DNA of 64,000 bases from Clavulina sp. PMI_390 (taxonomy: Eukaryota; Basidiomycota; Agaricomycetes; Cantharellales; Hydnaceae), in assembly GCA_015039315.1 (NCBI GenBank), contig WIDE01000105.1:10063-74062 (forward strand), read 5' to 3'. Below the pieces are notes generated by a model. It did no database searches and was not told where the DNA came from. It was given only the letters and a program-made list of their open reading frames with translations. Below are positions 12,801-24,532 of this stretch, one piece after another (position 1 is the first letter of the stretch; every line of letters starts with the position of its first letter). A program made the position numbers and the translations under genes.

Positions 12801-13615
12801 TAGTGGATTCTAGTGGGGCGGGTATGTTTCAAGTATTCTGTGTACGTGACGAGCAGCTTATCCTCACCTTGGGATCCACAGGTACATATACTCCCGGGAT
12901 AATGAGGGGAACAACAACACCAGCCCAAAACACAAGGGCCACCCGACTCCACCCAAGCAGTCCAAGCGGAGCATCGACTGGCGTTTTGTCGTATGTGACG
13001 AAAGGCCAAATGTCGCGGTACACAAGAGATATACACTCGATAAGCAAAATGACCGCTCGATGGTGGGCAAGCGAGCTAGAGAGCCCGTCACCCGAACGTG
13101 CAATCGCGTACGATAGGGCTAGAAGGTATACCTACATATTCGTAGGGCATCCAGTCAAGTGGGTGTTGTTTATAGTTCACTCAACATAGACTCACGGCGA
13201 GAGTTGCTTGAGCCATTTCAACCATCCATATATCCAGGTCAGAGTTTTTCAATTGGTGGGCAGCCCTGAAGCTTAGGCCCATCAGAAGTACTAAGGCCAA
13301 GACCCGGCTAGCCTCCAAGAGTCGTGTCGTTCTCCCAACAGACGCCTTTTCTGGCGTGGACACACGAGTGGTCGGACTGGTAACGACGCGCCTCGATATC
13401 TTCCACACGAGAGATATTACGACAAGTAGTGTCGATATCGCGCCGGCATATACTGGGATCATAAGAGAGTCGTATAGCAAGGAGTCGAGACCATCACTGC
13501 TGATATAATCGTCAATGCGCTACAGGGGTGCACGCGCGAGAAGACGAAGAGCTTACTGGCTCAGTAACACACCAGTCACAGGCACTAGGTGAGGGATAGG
13601 GCTAGACAGCCGCAT
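6893..13615 (-). CDS. ABCC-type (MRP) ABC transporter, copy 2 (complete)
   Basis: Complete member of the tandem ABCC array and the best template for the family here, roughly 1,600 residues in about thirty exons. The start ATG at 13615 reads [19 protein letters not shown] and splices to [13 protein letters not shown]; the stop at 6893 follows [12 protein letters not shown]. Domains in order: TMD0 (to about 12,740), TMD1 (about 12,740-10,790), NBD1 (10,706-9,446; Walker [10 protein letters not shown] at 10,451-10,476, signature SGGQK in a 13-nt exon, Walker [12 protein letters not shown]-loop VTHN), TMD2 (about 9,430-8,000), and NBD2 (7,980-6,893; Walker [10 protein letters not shown] at 7,731-7,757, signature FSLGQRQ, Walker [13 protein letters not shown] with the catalytic Glu, H-loop IAHR). 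NBD1 keeps Asp at the catalytic position, the asymmetry expected of ABCC pumps. TMD1 carries a Ser/Thr/Pro/acidic insert (about 12,120-11,850) before the helix [11 protein letters not shown]. All key residues are present, so it should be functional. Substrate unknown. Confidence 0.95.
9939..9951 (-). other. 13-nt micro-exon encoding the NBD1 ABC signature (copy 2)
   Basis: T GGA GGG CAA AAG between CAG and GTAC borders, encoding SGGQK. Same position and phase as in copies 1, 3 and 4. Confidence 0.85.
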
Positions 13616-13930
13616 CTCGCGTCAACAACGCGTTGCGAGTTGACTGGTTCGGTGTGACTGGACGAGAGTTGATCACGCTATAGATCACGACACGCAGAGG
13701 AGGGGAGCAAACAATGTAGGGTCGCGTAAATCTGGATGATAGGGTGCTTTATATATTATTTCGGTGACTTGGTTCAGTGGTCAGCCCAAAGCAGAGGAAC
13801 AGGGCTGATGCTTAGGTCGTTTGTTCACACGACCTGCTTTCTCGACGTTCCACATGGACGAGCGGGAAATGAGATGATGCGCCGCCACGGCTCTTCGGGT
13901 CGCAGTGGACCGGCTATACTTAGTACTATG
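13616..13930 (-). promoter_or_regulatory. Upstream region of ABCC copy 2
   Basis: A TATA box (TATATAAAG read on the minus strand, around 13,747-13,755) lies about 130 bp before the start codon. The block at about 13,880-13,917 (gcgccgccacggctcttcgg and onward) matches the block upstream of copy 1 with only a few substitutions. The word acgttccacatgg (about 13,844) also occurs upstream of copy 3 at about 21,254, which suggests a shared ancestral regulatory region. Confidence 0.55.
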
Positions 13931-14249
13931 CTTGCTTGACAGAAGCTGTGATCATATAGGAAACGCCAATGGATACTTGAAGCGAGCCATCGTGGTGGGC
14001 ACGCTCACATAACTCAACTTCATTGCGTTGCTCGACGGGTGGGTGAGCCCGCTGCTTTCAGCTCCGCCAGATTAGCATGAAGCCGCTCAATACAAGTAAA
14101 ATCGTCCATAACATCGCATTCAAATAATTGATGTCCAAGTAACTGGTAGCGGTACCGTGTGGGGTTACGAGCACAACTATGGCCATCACAGCATCGAAGT
14201 TGATGCTGCAACAACAAATGTATCGACCTCGGAATGTCATGTTAGGACT
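13931..14249. other. Intergenic tail between ABCC copies 2 and 3
   Basis: About 320 bp between the upstream block of copy 2 and the stop codon of copy 3. It presumably holds the 3' UTR of copy 3. No ORF with supporting features was seen. Confidence 0.5.
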
Positions 14250-17200
14250 AGTCAAGCTTCGGTAACCGGAATGTTTGCGAGAGCAAGCAGTCTCTCACGA
14301 TCATCACTGCCATCCACCATAGCTTTGAAGATGCTGCCTTCCTGGACCAAGAGATTTTGGGGAGAATCAAATTCAGCCAGGTTCCCAGAATCAAGAACAA
14401 GGATCTTGTCCGAGTCCATGATCGTCTGCAAACGGTGTGCGATAGTCAGGACTGTGCAGTCATTGAACTGCGTGCGCAGTGAATTCTGAATCAGAGCATC
14501 TGTTTTATGGTCTGAGAGGAGGGAAGTTATGAGCTAGGAACATCGGTGGTCCATGTCTAGACTCACCCATGGAAGCCGTTGCTTCGTCGAGGATCAAGAT
14601 CTTGCTTCGTCGTACAAGGGCCCGAGCGAGTGCAATGATCTGTCTCTGGCCAAGTGAGAAGTTTCCTCCTGCGCCACTAACGCTAGTGTCGAGGCCAATA
14701 CGATCCTCAGCAGGGACATCTTCCTGCAGCGCGAAGAGACCAGCAGCTCGGAGCGCATCGTTCAGCTCGGCATCATCATGCTCCTCGAACGGATCCAGAT
14801 TTTGGCGGATGGATCCGGACTAGCGACAGGGGGACGATGAGAAACGATGGATTGAAAATGGTTGAACGACGTACCATGAGCTCTGGCTGTTGGGGAATGA
14901 TTGTGACATTCAGACGGAGAGCATCTAAGTTCAAAGCCTTGGTGGACAGTCCATCATAATAGACTTCACCATCAGTAGGGATCAGGCGAAGTAGTCTTAA
15001 TATGCGTGTCAGAGATAATCAACGTTTAGACCCGATAGGATGAACAGCATACGCAAGAGTGAGAGAACTTTTGCCAGATCCGGTACGGCCGACTAGCAAC
15101 ATTGTAAGCGACTTCAGCCAGGCCAACGAGAAGCAACGCACCAATCCCAACTTTCTCTCCTGAATTGCACTCGAAAGAGATGTTACGCAGGACTTTGGGG
15201 CCGTCAGGCGAGTAACGAGCTTCAAGCTTCTCCACGACGAGGGTGCCACTTGTAGGCCATGACGCAGGAGGTTGTCCGGCGACAGTCGGCGCGGGTTCCT
15301 GTTCAATCTCCAAATACTGCTCGATGCGCTCCACACTGTTGCCTGAAAACCCCTTATCAGTAGGAGCCGGAAAGTTCATGACCCCTGGAAATAGCATACC
15401 GTCCACCTGAGCCGAATTTAAAATGCGGATCCTGTGAAGCGATCAACGCCCCACTTGCTGTGAGTATAATGATGTGAATGGTACGAAATCCTTACATACC
15501 ATATGAAGAATAGTTCGGTCAAACTAAAGGATAGGTTCAACAGGAATCCGATCGTCGCAGCATTGGGCCGCGAGACGAGGACCAAGTAGCTGGGGATAGG
15601 GTAAAGTTAATGGTCATGAATGGAGAGAAAACGAGGAAAACACTTACGCAGCGAGTAATGCGATGAAAAACCCTCCTAGTACATCAATGCGAAGGCCAAC
15701 CCAGCTAGAAATCACAAACTCAGGTGTCAGTCGTGGAGTCTCATTCAAACATCATCACAAAGTGAGTCAGTGGGAGGGTGACGCGAGACGGACTGACCGA
15801 TTCAGATTCCAGAATGGACGAGCCACACGTGAATAACGATCTATCCGCCTTAGAGATTCTGAAGAGAGGTCGTCAGGATGTACGCGTCATAGAAACGCGA
15901 AAAGGAATTGATCCCACCGTTGATGAAACGCTCCTGTGCATCATACGCACGGATGGAGCTAAGACCTTGTATGGAGGTCCCGAAATGGCTGAGGACTGGC
16001 GTACGAGCAAGACTCATCTCTCTGCATAATACGTCAGGCATGAAGGTCCCATTGACATAGGGAGCACACACCTTTTCACTGGAAGCTGAGACTTGATGTA
16101 GACTTGGGCGATGATGCCCCCAATAACCCCAAGGCCAACTCCAGGGAAGATGAATACCGGAGTAAAAATGACGATGGCGGCCATCTTCTCGATGAGGAGA
16201 ATAGTTAACTGGAAAACGTTATTCAACCGGGTTGGGAATGGCTGGTCAATAGTGCGAATGTCTTGAGTGAAACGCTGCAGTATACGCCCGACAGGAGTAC
16301 GATCCAAGAAGCGAAGAGTAGTCTTGAGGATGGATTTGAGGAGGGATGAGTGAATCGAGCGTGAAGCTCGCATGTTTCCCGTCACCCAGACGATTTGACC
16401 ACTGGTATGAACTATTGTCACACTAAGGATAGCGAGACAGAAGACACCAAGGTAGCTAAACGCGGATGTTTGAGTCAAGAACGTGGATCGAAGAAGAACC
16501 ACCACCCACTATAACACATCAACTTCTCCTGGAGCATGGGTATCATATTGTGCAGACCAACGTCCTAGCCACCATATCTGGAACCTTTAAATATCCAGAG
16601 ACGTGAGAGTGAATCGATAATAGTGTGAGTCTTGAATTTGGGGTGATCGCTCTGTGAGCTCAGAACTCACATATCGAAAAATTCAACGATAGATATTGCA
16701 CCAAGATATACCATCCAAAAGACTGAACCACCCGTGCTTTTGAGGAACATTCTCACTAGCAACAAGTCAAAGTTTATTCAAGCGGACTGAATGACGGCAC
16801 ATACGAGCAGAATAGCTCATAGAGCCCAGCACCACTTCTTCATCCGCAATTAGCTTACCACTTGCGTCTTTGTTTTCGACTGGGATGTCGTCATCGACTG
16901 GTATGTTATCGTCGATGTCCACTACCTCCACGTCCTTGGTTTCCTGCACAGTGACCTCACCATTGACAGAGACGCCAATAATCTGCCGTGCGAGGTGCCC
17001 GACCAGTGATACGCTATGGGTCACAAGGACAACGGTCCTTCCACGCAACAATTTCCCTCTCAAGCATTTGTCCACGATCCATTTAGCAGTATGGACATCA
17101 AGCGCTGCAAGAATGTCGTCCAGAAGTATCACCTTAGCCTAGAGAAGCATTCTGAGCTGTAGCCCGTAAAAATGAATGGCTGGGGACACTTTACCTTGGA

Positions 17201-20200
17201 GTAGACCGCTCGAGCGAGACTGATACGCGCCTATACATAATGTTCAGCAATCATGACCTATCAGCGCTATTCAGACAACAGCCGTACTTTTTGTCCCCCA
17301 CTGAAGTACAATTCAATGTGGTGAGGTGTTTATTAGATTTTGGCATAGATATAGCTACTGACCTTAGTGTCAGGCCACGTTCTCCTACCTCCGTCTTGTC
17401 ACCAGCCTAAAGGGGCGGTTCATCAGGTTGATAATGTCGTAAGAAAATCGGGAGCAGATTGACAAACTTCAAATATGGATAGGTCTTGTTCAAGCGCACA
17501 CTCATTCAAGACTTTTGATTCAGCAAAGTTAGGATTCCGCACACCATGAACAGTACGCCATTTTCTAGCTCACCCTGTTTATACCGCTGTTCATCGAAGG
17601 TGTCACCGAATACAATATTATCCTGCGGGAATCCAGGGTTACTTAGTGAGACGTGTTGATGGGATCAGTGCCTCATACCCTGATCGTCTCGTTGAGGATC
17701 CAAGCCTCTTGGGGACAAAATGCGACACCACCGTCTCGTGGGAGATGGTACCAGCTATCAACCTCGTTCTGGATAAAATGCATTTCGCCGAGAAGGGCCA
17801 GGAGTACGCTTGTCTTTCCGGCACCAGTGGGTCCCACAATCAGATTGAGCCCAGCAGGGATGAAGCTGACGTTCCCATCAATCCTCAGAATGAATTTTCG
17901 CCGTGAGCCGGGAGAGTATGGGGTCGAGGCACCAGATTCCGCGGGAGAAGATGCCGTCCAGGTGAAGTGTGCATTGCGGAAGCCCATCGAAGTCTGAGCG
18001 ATTGCATCGCCGGGCTCAGATGGGGGGAAAGGACTCGGAGATGCCCCCGAAGTATAAACATCCAATAATTCAGTCTTGAGAAGAAGAAAAGCGATCAGCT
18101 AGAATAACTTTGATGGAACACACGCAAGATAGAACTTACATCTCGTAGGTAGGCTAGACGTGAAAGGTGTGAAGGGTTTCAGCGAAGGAAATAGCAACCT
18201 AAACAAATCTACAACCGTACCGTCAACACGATCGAGGCTGACTTTCCCTCGAATCATCATCGGGAGCTGCCACATAACCTGAGAAATCGCGCCTCGCAGG
18301 GAGTCAAGTACGCTCAAAGAAGTGAAAACCACTGAAGCTGAAGAGACAAAAATAAGTCTTCTAGCAACGCTTAGGATGGCTAGTCGAAGTGATGAACGAA
18401 CCAGTAAGTGGTTGCTTCATAATCACACTGAAAGTAAAGTATGTCACGATCAGGGTAAGGAAGGGAAAAACCCAACTATGAGGTGGAATGATTGTCAGAT
18501 CAGGGAGCAAAAGAGCAGGGGCAGTGACCTTTGATACCTAAATTGCCCGATGAAGAGCTGGTAAATGAATGCCTGTTTAACATATTTCAGCTCCTCTTCG
18601 CGTAGTTTGTCTAGTTTTTTCTCCATTTGGCTTTCCCATCCAAACATCTTGATTAAGCGTGCTAGTCCAACGGCTAAGCATAGGAAGAGCATGCATAGCC
18701 GCCAGTCAGAGGGGTAAAAAAAAATTGACAATCAATATGGAGATCTGCCCACTTTCGTTTATGGCTTCTACTCGAGCATCGGTCTGCACAGGGTGGTTAA
18801 TAAATATATGCTCGCCAAAACAAGTAGTGAGGGATGCACTTACTCGCTTGCTTCGTTCAGCAATTGTTTGATGCATCAATCCTGTAACCCAGCCTTCAAG
18901 AGAACGGTCAGAGAAAATACTCGTACTAGGACGTTGCGGTCTACCTGGGACTACCAGACCAATCACCATCAGTATGAAACCGACAAAGAAGCTATGGAGA
19001 GAGGACGAGACATGGTAAGCAAAGTTGGTAAACCAGGACTCCGACAGAGGGACGAACGTACCTCCACCCCAGCAATTTATAGAGGAACCAGACACTAAGG
19101 CCAATCTTCAGCGGCGTGTAGACAAACGCCATCGGTATCTCAGGCAGGTCAACAATATTTGAAAGGTCACTGGTGATGAGGTTATTGATCTTCCCGAAGA
19201 GGTTTGCGCTCTTAGTCTCCTCGCCCTTGCTCTTTTTGTCAACTTTGCCCGAATCGGGAGGGGTTGTTGTTTCAGTTTGTGGAGGCGACTCTGAAGATGT
19301 GGTCGCCACAACTGCTTCCGCCACAATATCAGCCGCAACAGGATTCTCCAAGGTACCGGTGGAGGGAACTACTTCGGGAGGATCACCAGCCGTTGCATCA
19401 GTGGTAGGAAGGGAGGTCTCAGCAACTACAGGAGTGGGAGCAGGTGCAGCATCGGAAGATTTGTTGTCTTCCTTCACGCGAATGCGAAGAGCATGCTCGA
19501 AGACAACCTGGGTAATGAGAGCCTCAAGCTGGACGCGAAGCTTCGTCTGTCAAGGCGGACCATGTAAGGCTATGGAGAGGTGCTTTGAGATGAGAGATGA
19601 GAACTTACCACCAGATAGAGATAACGATGGTTGACAATTGATGCGACAATTGATCTCAGGAAGAGGGCTATAACCCAGAACCTTCACAGGATTTCTATGT
19701 AAGTAGGAATATGATAAATTGTTAGAAGGAAAAGTACCAAGGTTTGATGGTCGAACCTGCCCCTTTTGTCTCGACATATTGGAGGAGGTTGAAAATGGCG
19801 AGAGGGGAAACAAACTCGAGGAGACAGTCAAGAATGGCAACTACGACCATTGTAAGACCATATCGCGCTATATCGAAACAGCTGATTACTGGAGCCCAAG
19901 GGTTTGAATTGAAGGAACTTGCCATAGAACCGAATGAGGCTCCATCCAATATGCCGCTTGCTTTTTCGAGTCATCGGATCCAATAAATGGATAGACTTGT
20001 CTCTGAGGTACTTGCTGTGATCATCGTCTGCAAGAAGAGGCAGCTCGTCAAATGGGAGATGAGCATGTCTGAACGCTTTGCGAATCAGGGGATCCACAAA
20101 ACCGAACAACCAGATAGAGAGAAGCGACGACAGTTGCTCTTCATTTGGCGGCAGGGGGTGCTATGAGGAAAGGGATGGGTCAGCGTATCCAGATCCAGGA

Positions 20201-20978
20201 TGAAACCGTCACGTCTTACTTTGGGATCTACTGGAACATATACTCCTGGGATAATCAGTGGCACGACAATGCCAGCCCAAAATACAAGCGCCACTCGGCT
20301 CCATCCAAGCAGCCCAAGTGGAGCGTCTACTGGCGTTTGATTGTACGTGGCCAGAGGCCAGATGTCCCGGTATGCAAGCACTAAGAACTCCACAAGGAGA
20401 ATAATGGCACGATGTTGTGCAAGTGAACTTGAGAGCCGACGGATTGACCGAGCAATGCCATATGATAAAAAGAGAAGATATGCCTGCAGAATGGCGTGAA
20501 AACCGTTAGACAGATATTCTTCAACTATCAATCACCTCAACTCACGGCAAGGAATGTTTGAGCCATCTCTACCTTCCATATTTCCAAGTCGGAATGTCTC
20601 AGTTTTTGGGAAGCGCGCCAGCTTAGCCTCGTCAGGAACACCAGAGCTACTGCTCGGCTAATTTCCAAAAATCGGGTCGCCCTGTCAAGCGAAAGCTTCT
20701 CTGACACGATGCTTGAGGCCTCATTGGCACTCGGGCTGGTAAACAAACGCCTTGACATTTTCCACGCGCGGGAACTTGCGATAACTAGAACTGATATAGC
20801 GCCAGCATATACTGGGATCATCAACGAGTCCTGCAATATGGGATTGATACCATGGCTTTTCAGCCTAAATATCAGCACGCGATTCGGGCAGTTTGCAAAC
20901 AAAATGAGAGAGAACACACCGACTCATCACTGCGCTCGTGTTGGCTGGTGGGCCAAGAACAGAGACTGGGACCCACAT
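14250..20978 (-). CDS. ABCC-type (MRP) ABC transporter, copy 3 (complete)
   Basis: Third tandem ABCC pump with the same order TMD0-TMD1-NBD1-TMD2-NBD2. The chosen start is the ATG at 20978 ([19 protein letters not shown]), spliced through a GTGTGT donor to [20 protein letters not shown]; the first exon differs from copies 1 and 2. The stop at 14250 follows [15 protein letters not shown]1: Walker [10 protein letters not shown] (17,813-17,836), 13-nt signature exon, Walker [12 protein letters not shown]-loop VTHS. NBD2: Walker [10 protein letters not shown] (15,066-15,093), FSLGQRQ and DEATASMD. The TMD1 insert has its own composition (Ser/Glu/Lys-rich, about 19,480-19,200). Intron sequences in NBD2 differ clearly from those shared by copies 1 and 2, so this copy split earlier. 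No frame break was noticed. The substrate cannot be inferred. Confidence 0.94.
17288..17300 (-). other. 13-nt micro-exon encoding the NBD1 ABC signature (copy 3)
   Basis: T GGG GGA CAA AAA between CAG and GTAC borders, encoding SGGQK. Length and phase are conserved although the codons differ from the other copies. Confidence 0.85.
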
Positions 20979-22997
20979 GGCGTACCTAACACGCGTCGGG
21001 AGTCGGGGTGTTTTGTGTGTTCACGCGTGTCAGACCCAAGGCTCAGAGATCGACCACGCTGGCAACCACGATCAGGTAGACGTAGGAAGGAAACAGGCGG
21101 ATACCAAGAGGCACGCTGTGCGACTTGCGTGCACGTAAGTGAATTGCGAGAGACTTTCAATATTATTTGCGTGATGTACTCATGGAATCGTCGACCACAA
21201 GGTGGTTGTTTACGTCAGTTGTTCACACACACTTAATCCCCAGGTGCAGTCAGACGTTCCACATGGCAGCTTAGGAGGTCAAATAATCCGACAAGTCCAC
21301 CACCTCCGAGGGTCCTCGGGTGATACAGTTGATCAGGAAACAGGACTAGAAGTAGACCTAACATATCAAAGTTTTGTAGAGGAAGCCCAGCTTCACCAAC
21401 TGAGAAACGAGGAGTATCACTGAATGAATGGCTCCAGTCGAAAATTCATTTACGCTATTATAAGAACCTAGAATTCGTGGTTTTGAGAAAGCCCAAGCTC
21501 TCTACATGGTTAGCAACGCGCAAGAAAGGGGCCTCGATCTCATGCGAAGGATCAGCGTCATTTTCGAACAAGTGAAGGTTACTCTCTCAGCAATCACTTA
21601 AGTACTGTCTCTGTCGATCAACTGAAGAACCACATCTTCACTTGCATCGCCCACAGTGATCCGATGCTCACATGTCCCGGAACGGTGATCCACCACTGGA
21701 TTGTATAAAAACCCTGATCTCCTTTTGTGTCGCCAAGTTGGATGCTTCCCGATAACCAATAACAGTCAGAGATGGCTAGCTTGCCATCGATGGATAATCA
21801 GTCGCAAGCGGTGAGCCTCTCTGCCCAATCCGGAGTTGATTCGCGCCGACGCGAGCGGGGTAGATGGAAGGCCTTAATCTTATTTGCCGCCATTAACGAG
21901 CAGTGCAACAGCGTATCATGTGGTCACTGGCTGCCAAACACGTAGTGAGAACTGAGGTGATGAGGCAGGGAACAATTGTTCAGCCTGGAGGGCTGTGAAC
22001 AATATTAATCTTTAAGCCAGACCCACAAGCAGCATCCCATACAGGGTGTGATGTGGGTTCGTGGGGAGCGAGTAAGCTTAATTATGTGGGTGAGCATCCC
22101 TCAAGTCGTTAGGGAGACCCAGACAGACGTCCATATACGTGAAAGCCAAGCCAAAGGGGCCAGCATGAAATGAACGGTACTTCGGGCTATGTCGGTGTCA
22201 CGAGTCTTTTATTCAGAATGTAAAACCCCCAGTCACGGGTGAAAGGTACGGAATCGTCTGCTAACTGCAAGAAGCCTAGTTGGGATGGTTGCCTGAACAA
22301 GTGTCCAGATACATGCTCAATGATGGAATCGGCCGCTGGGAATATTCTACGATTTATTAGCCCGGAAAGCACTAGCTTTGACACGAGAGGCACTCGGGTC
22401 GGGTAGTGGCGGCTTGTATGGTGGATCAGCAAAGGAACCAGTACACTGGAGAGGACGGGAGGAACAGGTTTCACGTTCGGCCCGCAAAAAACGCGTCTTT
22501 TGGCGGCATCTCCGTGATATCGCCTGCCGCGGTAGCCGGCAGGTGAAGAGCTTCATGGGAGCGCTGGCAAATTATGTTGGGCCAGTGTACAGGCTATGGC
22601 AATTCCTCGGCATCAGATTCAAAAACAAAAAAACGCGCGCAACAAGTTGGGTTGTGCAAAGCGCAAATATTTGAAGTAGATTTGGATGAGGCATTTGGTA
22701 TTAATTGTGGCTCAACGATACAATGCGCAACTGAGCTGCTAATTGGTATCGAGCATCGCCAGCTGAGCTCCAGGGTCCATGACGCGTATCGCGATCGCGA
22801 TCGTTGGCATCGTGAGCGAAATCAAAAGAAATGCATCTTCAATTATTGAATAAGAGTATGGGGCCGTACAGGCAAGTCCCAGGAAAATGTTGGTAAAAGT
22901 GTGGTAAAAGTGTCTCTGAGAAAACAAGCGGAGCCTGAACATGCTGACGTAACGATCAACTTTATCTTCTGGCGCTTAATTCTTTCGATCCTTCACA
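20979..22997. other. About 2 kb intergenic region
   Basis: Lies between the divergent starts of ABCC copy 3 (-) and eIF2-alpha (+). It probably contains both promoters. The stretch 21,215-21,320 resembles the upstream DNA of copies 1 and 2 (acgttccacatgg, then a ...cctcgggt word). Apart from the small ORF listed separately, the open frames here start at TTG, GTG or CTG or lack any recognisable feature, so none is called. Confidence 0.5.
21772..21945 (+). CDS. Possible 57-residue ORF or 5' gene fragment, unknown
   Basis: An ATG at 21,772 opens a 57-residue frame (begins MASLPSMDNQSQ, ends GHWLPNT) with an Arg-rich stretch and a short hydrophobic segment (ALILFAA). A good TATA box (TATAAAAA, 21,704-21,711) sits about 60 bp before the ATG, which is why it is mentioned. 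A GTGAGC donor-like site follows codon 13, so it could instead be the first exon of a gene whose remainder was not found, or a relic. No family is recognised. Confidence 0.25.
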   Translation: MASLPSMDNQSQAVSLSAQSGVDSRRRERGRWKALILFAAINEQCNSVSCGHWLPNT

Positions 22998-24532
22998 ATG
23001 CGGTACTATCGAGAAAAATACCCAGAAGTTGATGAGCTGGTCATGGTGCAAGTACGCCAGATCGCTGAGATGGGCGCATATGTAAAACTCGTAGGTCTAT
23101 CACTACAAAATTTTGCAGATATTTCGACTCATTCGGTCTTGACCCCATTAGCTCGAATATGACAACATTGAGGGGATGATTCTACTGTCCGAGCTATCAA
23201 GGAGACGTATAAGGAGTATACAGAAGCTGATTCGTGTCGGAAGGAATGAAGTCGTAATCACACTCAGGGTAGATCGAGAGAAAGGTTTGTACACCCCTTA
23301 CTCATTCCGATCTGGCTTGGTAGAAGTGTCTGAACCTTCCGGAATAAATGTAGGATATATTGACTTGTCAAAAAGACGAGTATCTCCCGAGGACATCACC
23401 AAATGCGAAGAGCGTTTCGTCAAATCCAAGACTGTGGCCTCCATCATGAGATATGTTGCGTCAAAACTCTCTGGCTCGCTCCCAATCCCTAAGAAAGAGG
23501 TAGAACATGAGCCTGAGGCCGAGTTGGAGGAGGACACCGTTGGTGGCGTGGCAGAGGCAGGGGCGGGAACAGGCGAAGAAGAGCTCGAGGCCCTGTATGA
23601 GCTCATCGCATGGCCACTGGCAGACAAATATGGCCATGCGCACGATGCGTTCAAACTGGCATTGACGTAAGGCCTTTCACGTATATTCTCGTTATTGAGA
23701 GTCTGGGCGTTGTGCTTACTCATTCGATCCGCCACCCACACGAAATACTCCGCCTTTGGACGGTTCCAGGGAACCCACAGAGGTCTTCGTCGGCATGGAT
23801 ATTCCCAAAGATACGATGGATATCTTGATGAAGACTATTGCCCAGCGCCTGACGCCGCAACCCATCAAACTACGTGCTGACATTGAGCTCACTTGCTTCA
23901 AGCCTGCTGGCATCGATGCAATCAAGCGCGCACTTAAAGCTGGGGAAGCAGTCAGTACGCCAACCGTCCCAGTAAAGGCAAAATTGGTAGCTCCTCCCTT
24001 CTATGTTCTCGATACAAATGCCACGGATAAGGTGCGTCATCCCCCCTGCTGCTATTGGACTGAATATTGAATATCACCCTCATCCGCGCCACCCCCTCTT
24101 CCATCCTGTGCCTCGCGACAACGGTGCGGCTTTAACTGTGCCTTTTCGTTATTTTTTCTCCTTTTGGTTGGCTTTCATTTTCGCTCGCTTCGTTGTTCCG
24201 TACTAACGCAGCACGCCGGAGTGGCAAATCTTGAAGCTGCTATCGAAGCGATCAAGAACTCGATTGCAAAGGAAGGTGGTGACCTGAATGTCAAGATGAG
24301 GGTGAGTGGAGCATTCCGCTGTCCCATGGTGGCCAAGCAGGTCGTGTATACTGATCCGCTATCGCTCCCACCTTCCGCTCCCCCACCACCCCGGCGAATT
24401 GTACAGCCCAAAGCTGTCTCTGAGACTGAGGAAACTGAGCTTGCCGAGCTCATGGCAAAGGCTGGGAAGGAGAACGCCCAGATATCAGGAGATGAGGCCG
24501 ATGATGGCAGCGACGATGGGGAGGACATCTGA
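22998..24532 (+). CDS. SUI2: Eukaryotic translation initiation factor 2 subunit alpha (eIF2-alpha)
   Basis: The alpha subunit of eIF2, which with GTP brings initiator Met-tRNA to the 40S ribosome. Exons 22998-23090, 23152-23284, 23354-23666, 23770-24031 and 24212-24532 sum to 1,122 nt (373 residues). The N-terminal S1 domain reads [13 protein letters not shown] then [18 protein letters not shown]; Ser47 here corresponds to the Ser51 site that Gcn2-type kinases phosphorylate under stress. [15 protein letters not shown] and [17 protein letters not shown] follow, then the C-terminal domain and an acidic tail ([13 protein letters not shown]). The protein is longer than the roughly 305-residue yeast form. 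The excess is mainly an acidic insert of about 40 residues in the helical domain (about 23,470-23,585), plus 13 residues that a possible 39-nt intron (24,301-24,339) could remove without changing frame. Confidence 0.95.

Noticed and set aside
19173..19634. Plus-strand 153-codon frame opposite ABCC copy 3 (similar frames opposite copies 1 and 2)
   Set aside because: Antisense of the low-complexity TMD1 insert; its openness follows from the Ser/Thr/Ala-rich coding strand.
1..20978. Secondary-metabolite gene cluster around the ABCC array
   Set aside because: No PKS, NRPS, terpene synthase, P450 or methyltransferase gene is present; neighbours are transporters and housekeeping genes.
22187..22474. 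Minus-strand 95-codon frame
   Set aside because: Starts at a non-ATG codon, overlaps other frames on the opposite strand, and shows no conserved feature.
22378..22674. Plus-strand 98-codon frame with a basic stretch
   Set aside because: Its first codon is TTG, no ATG or splice signal supports a start, and no family is recognised.
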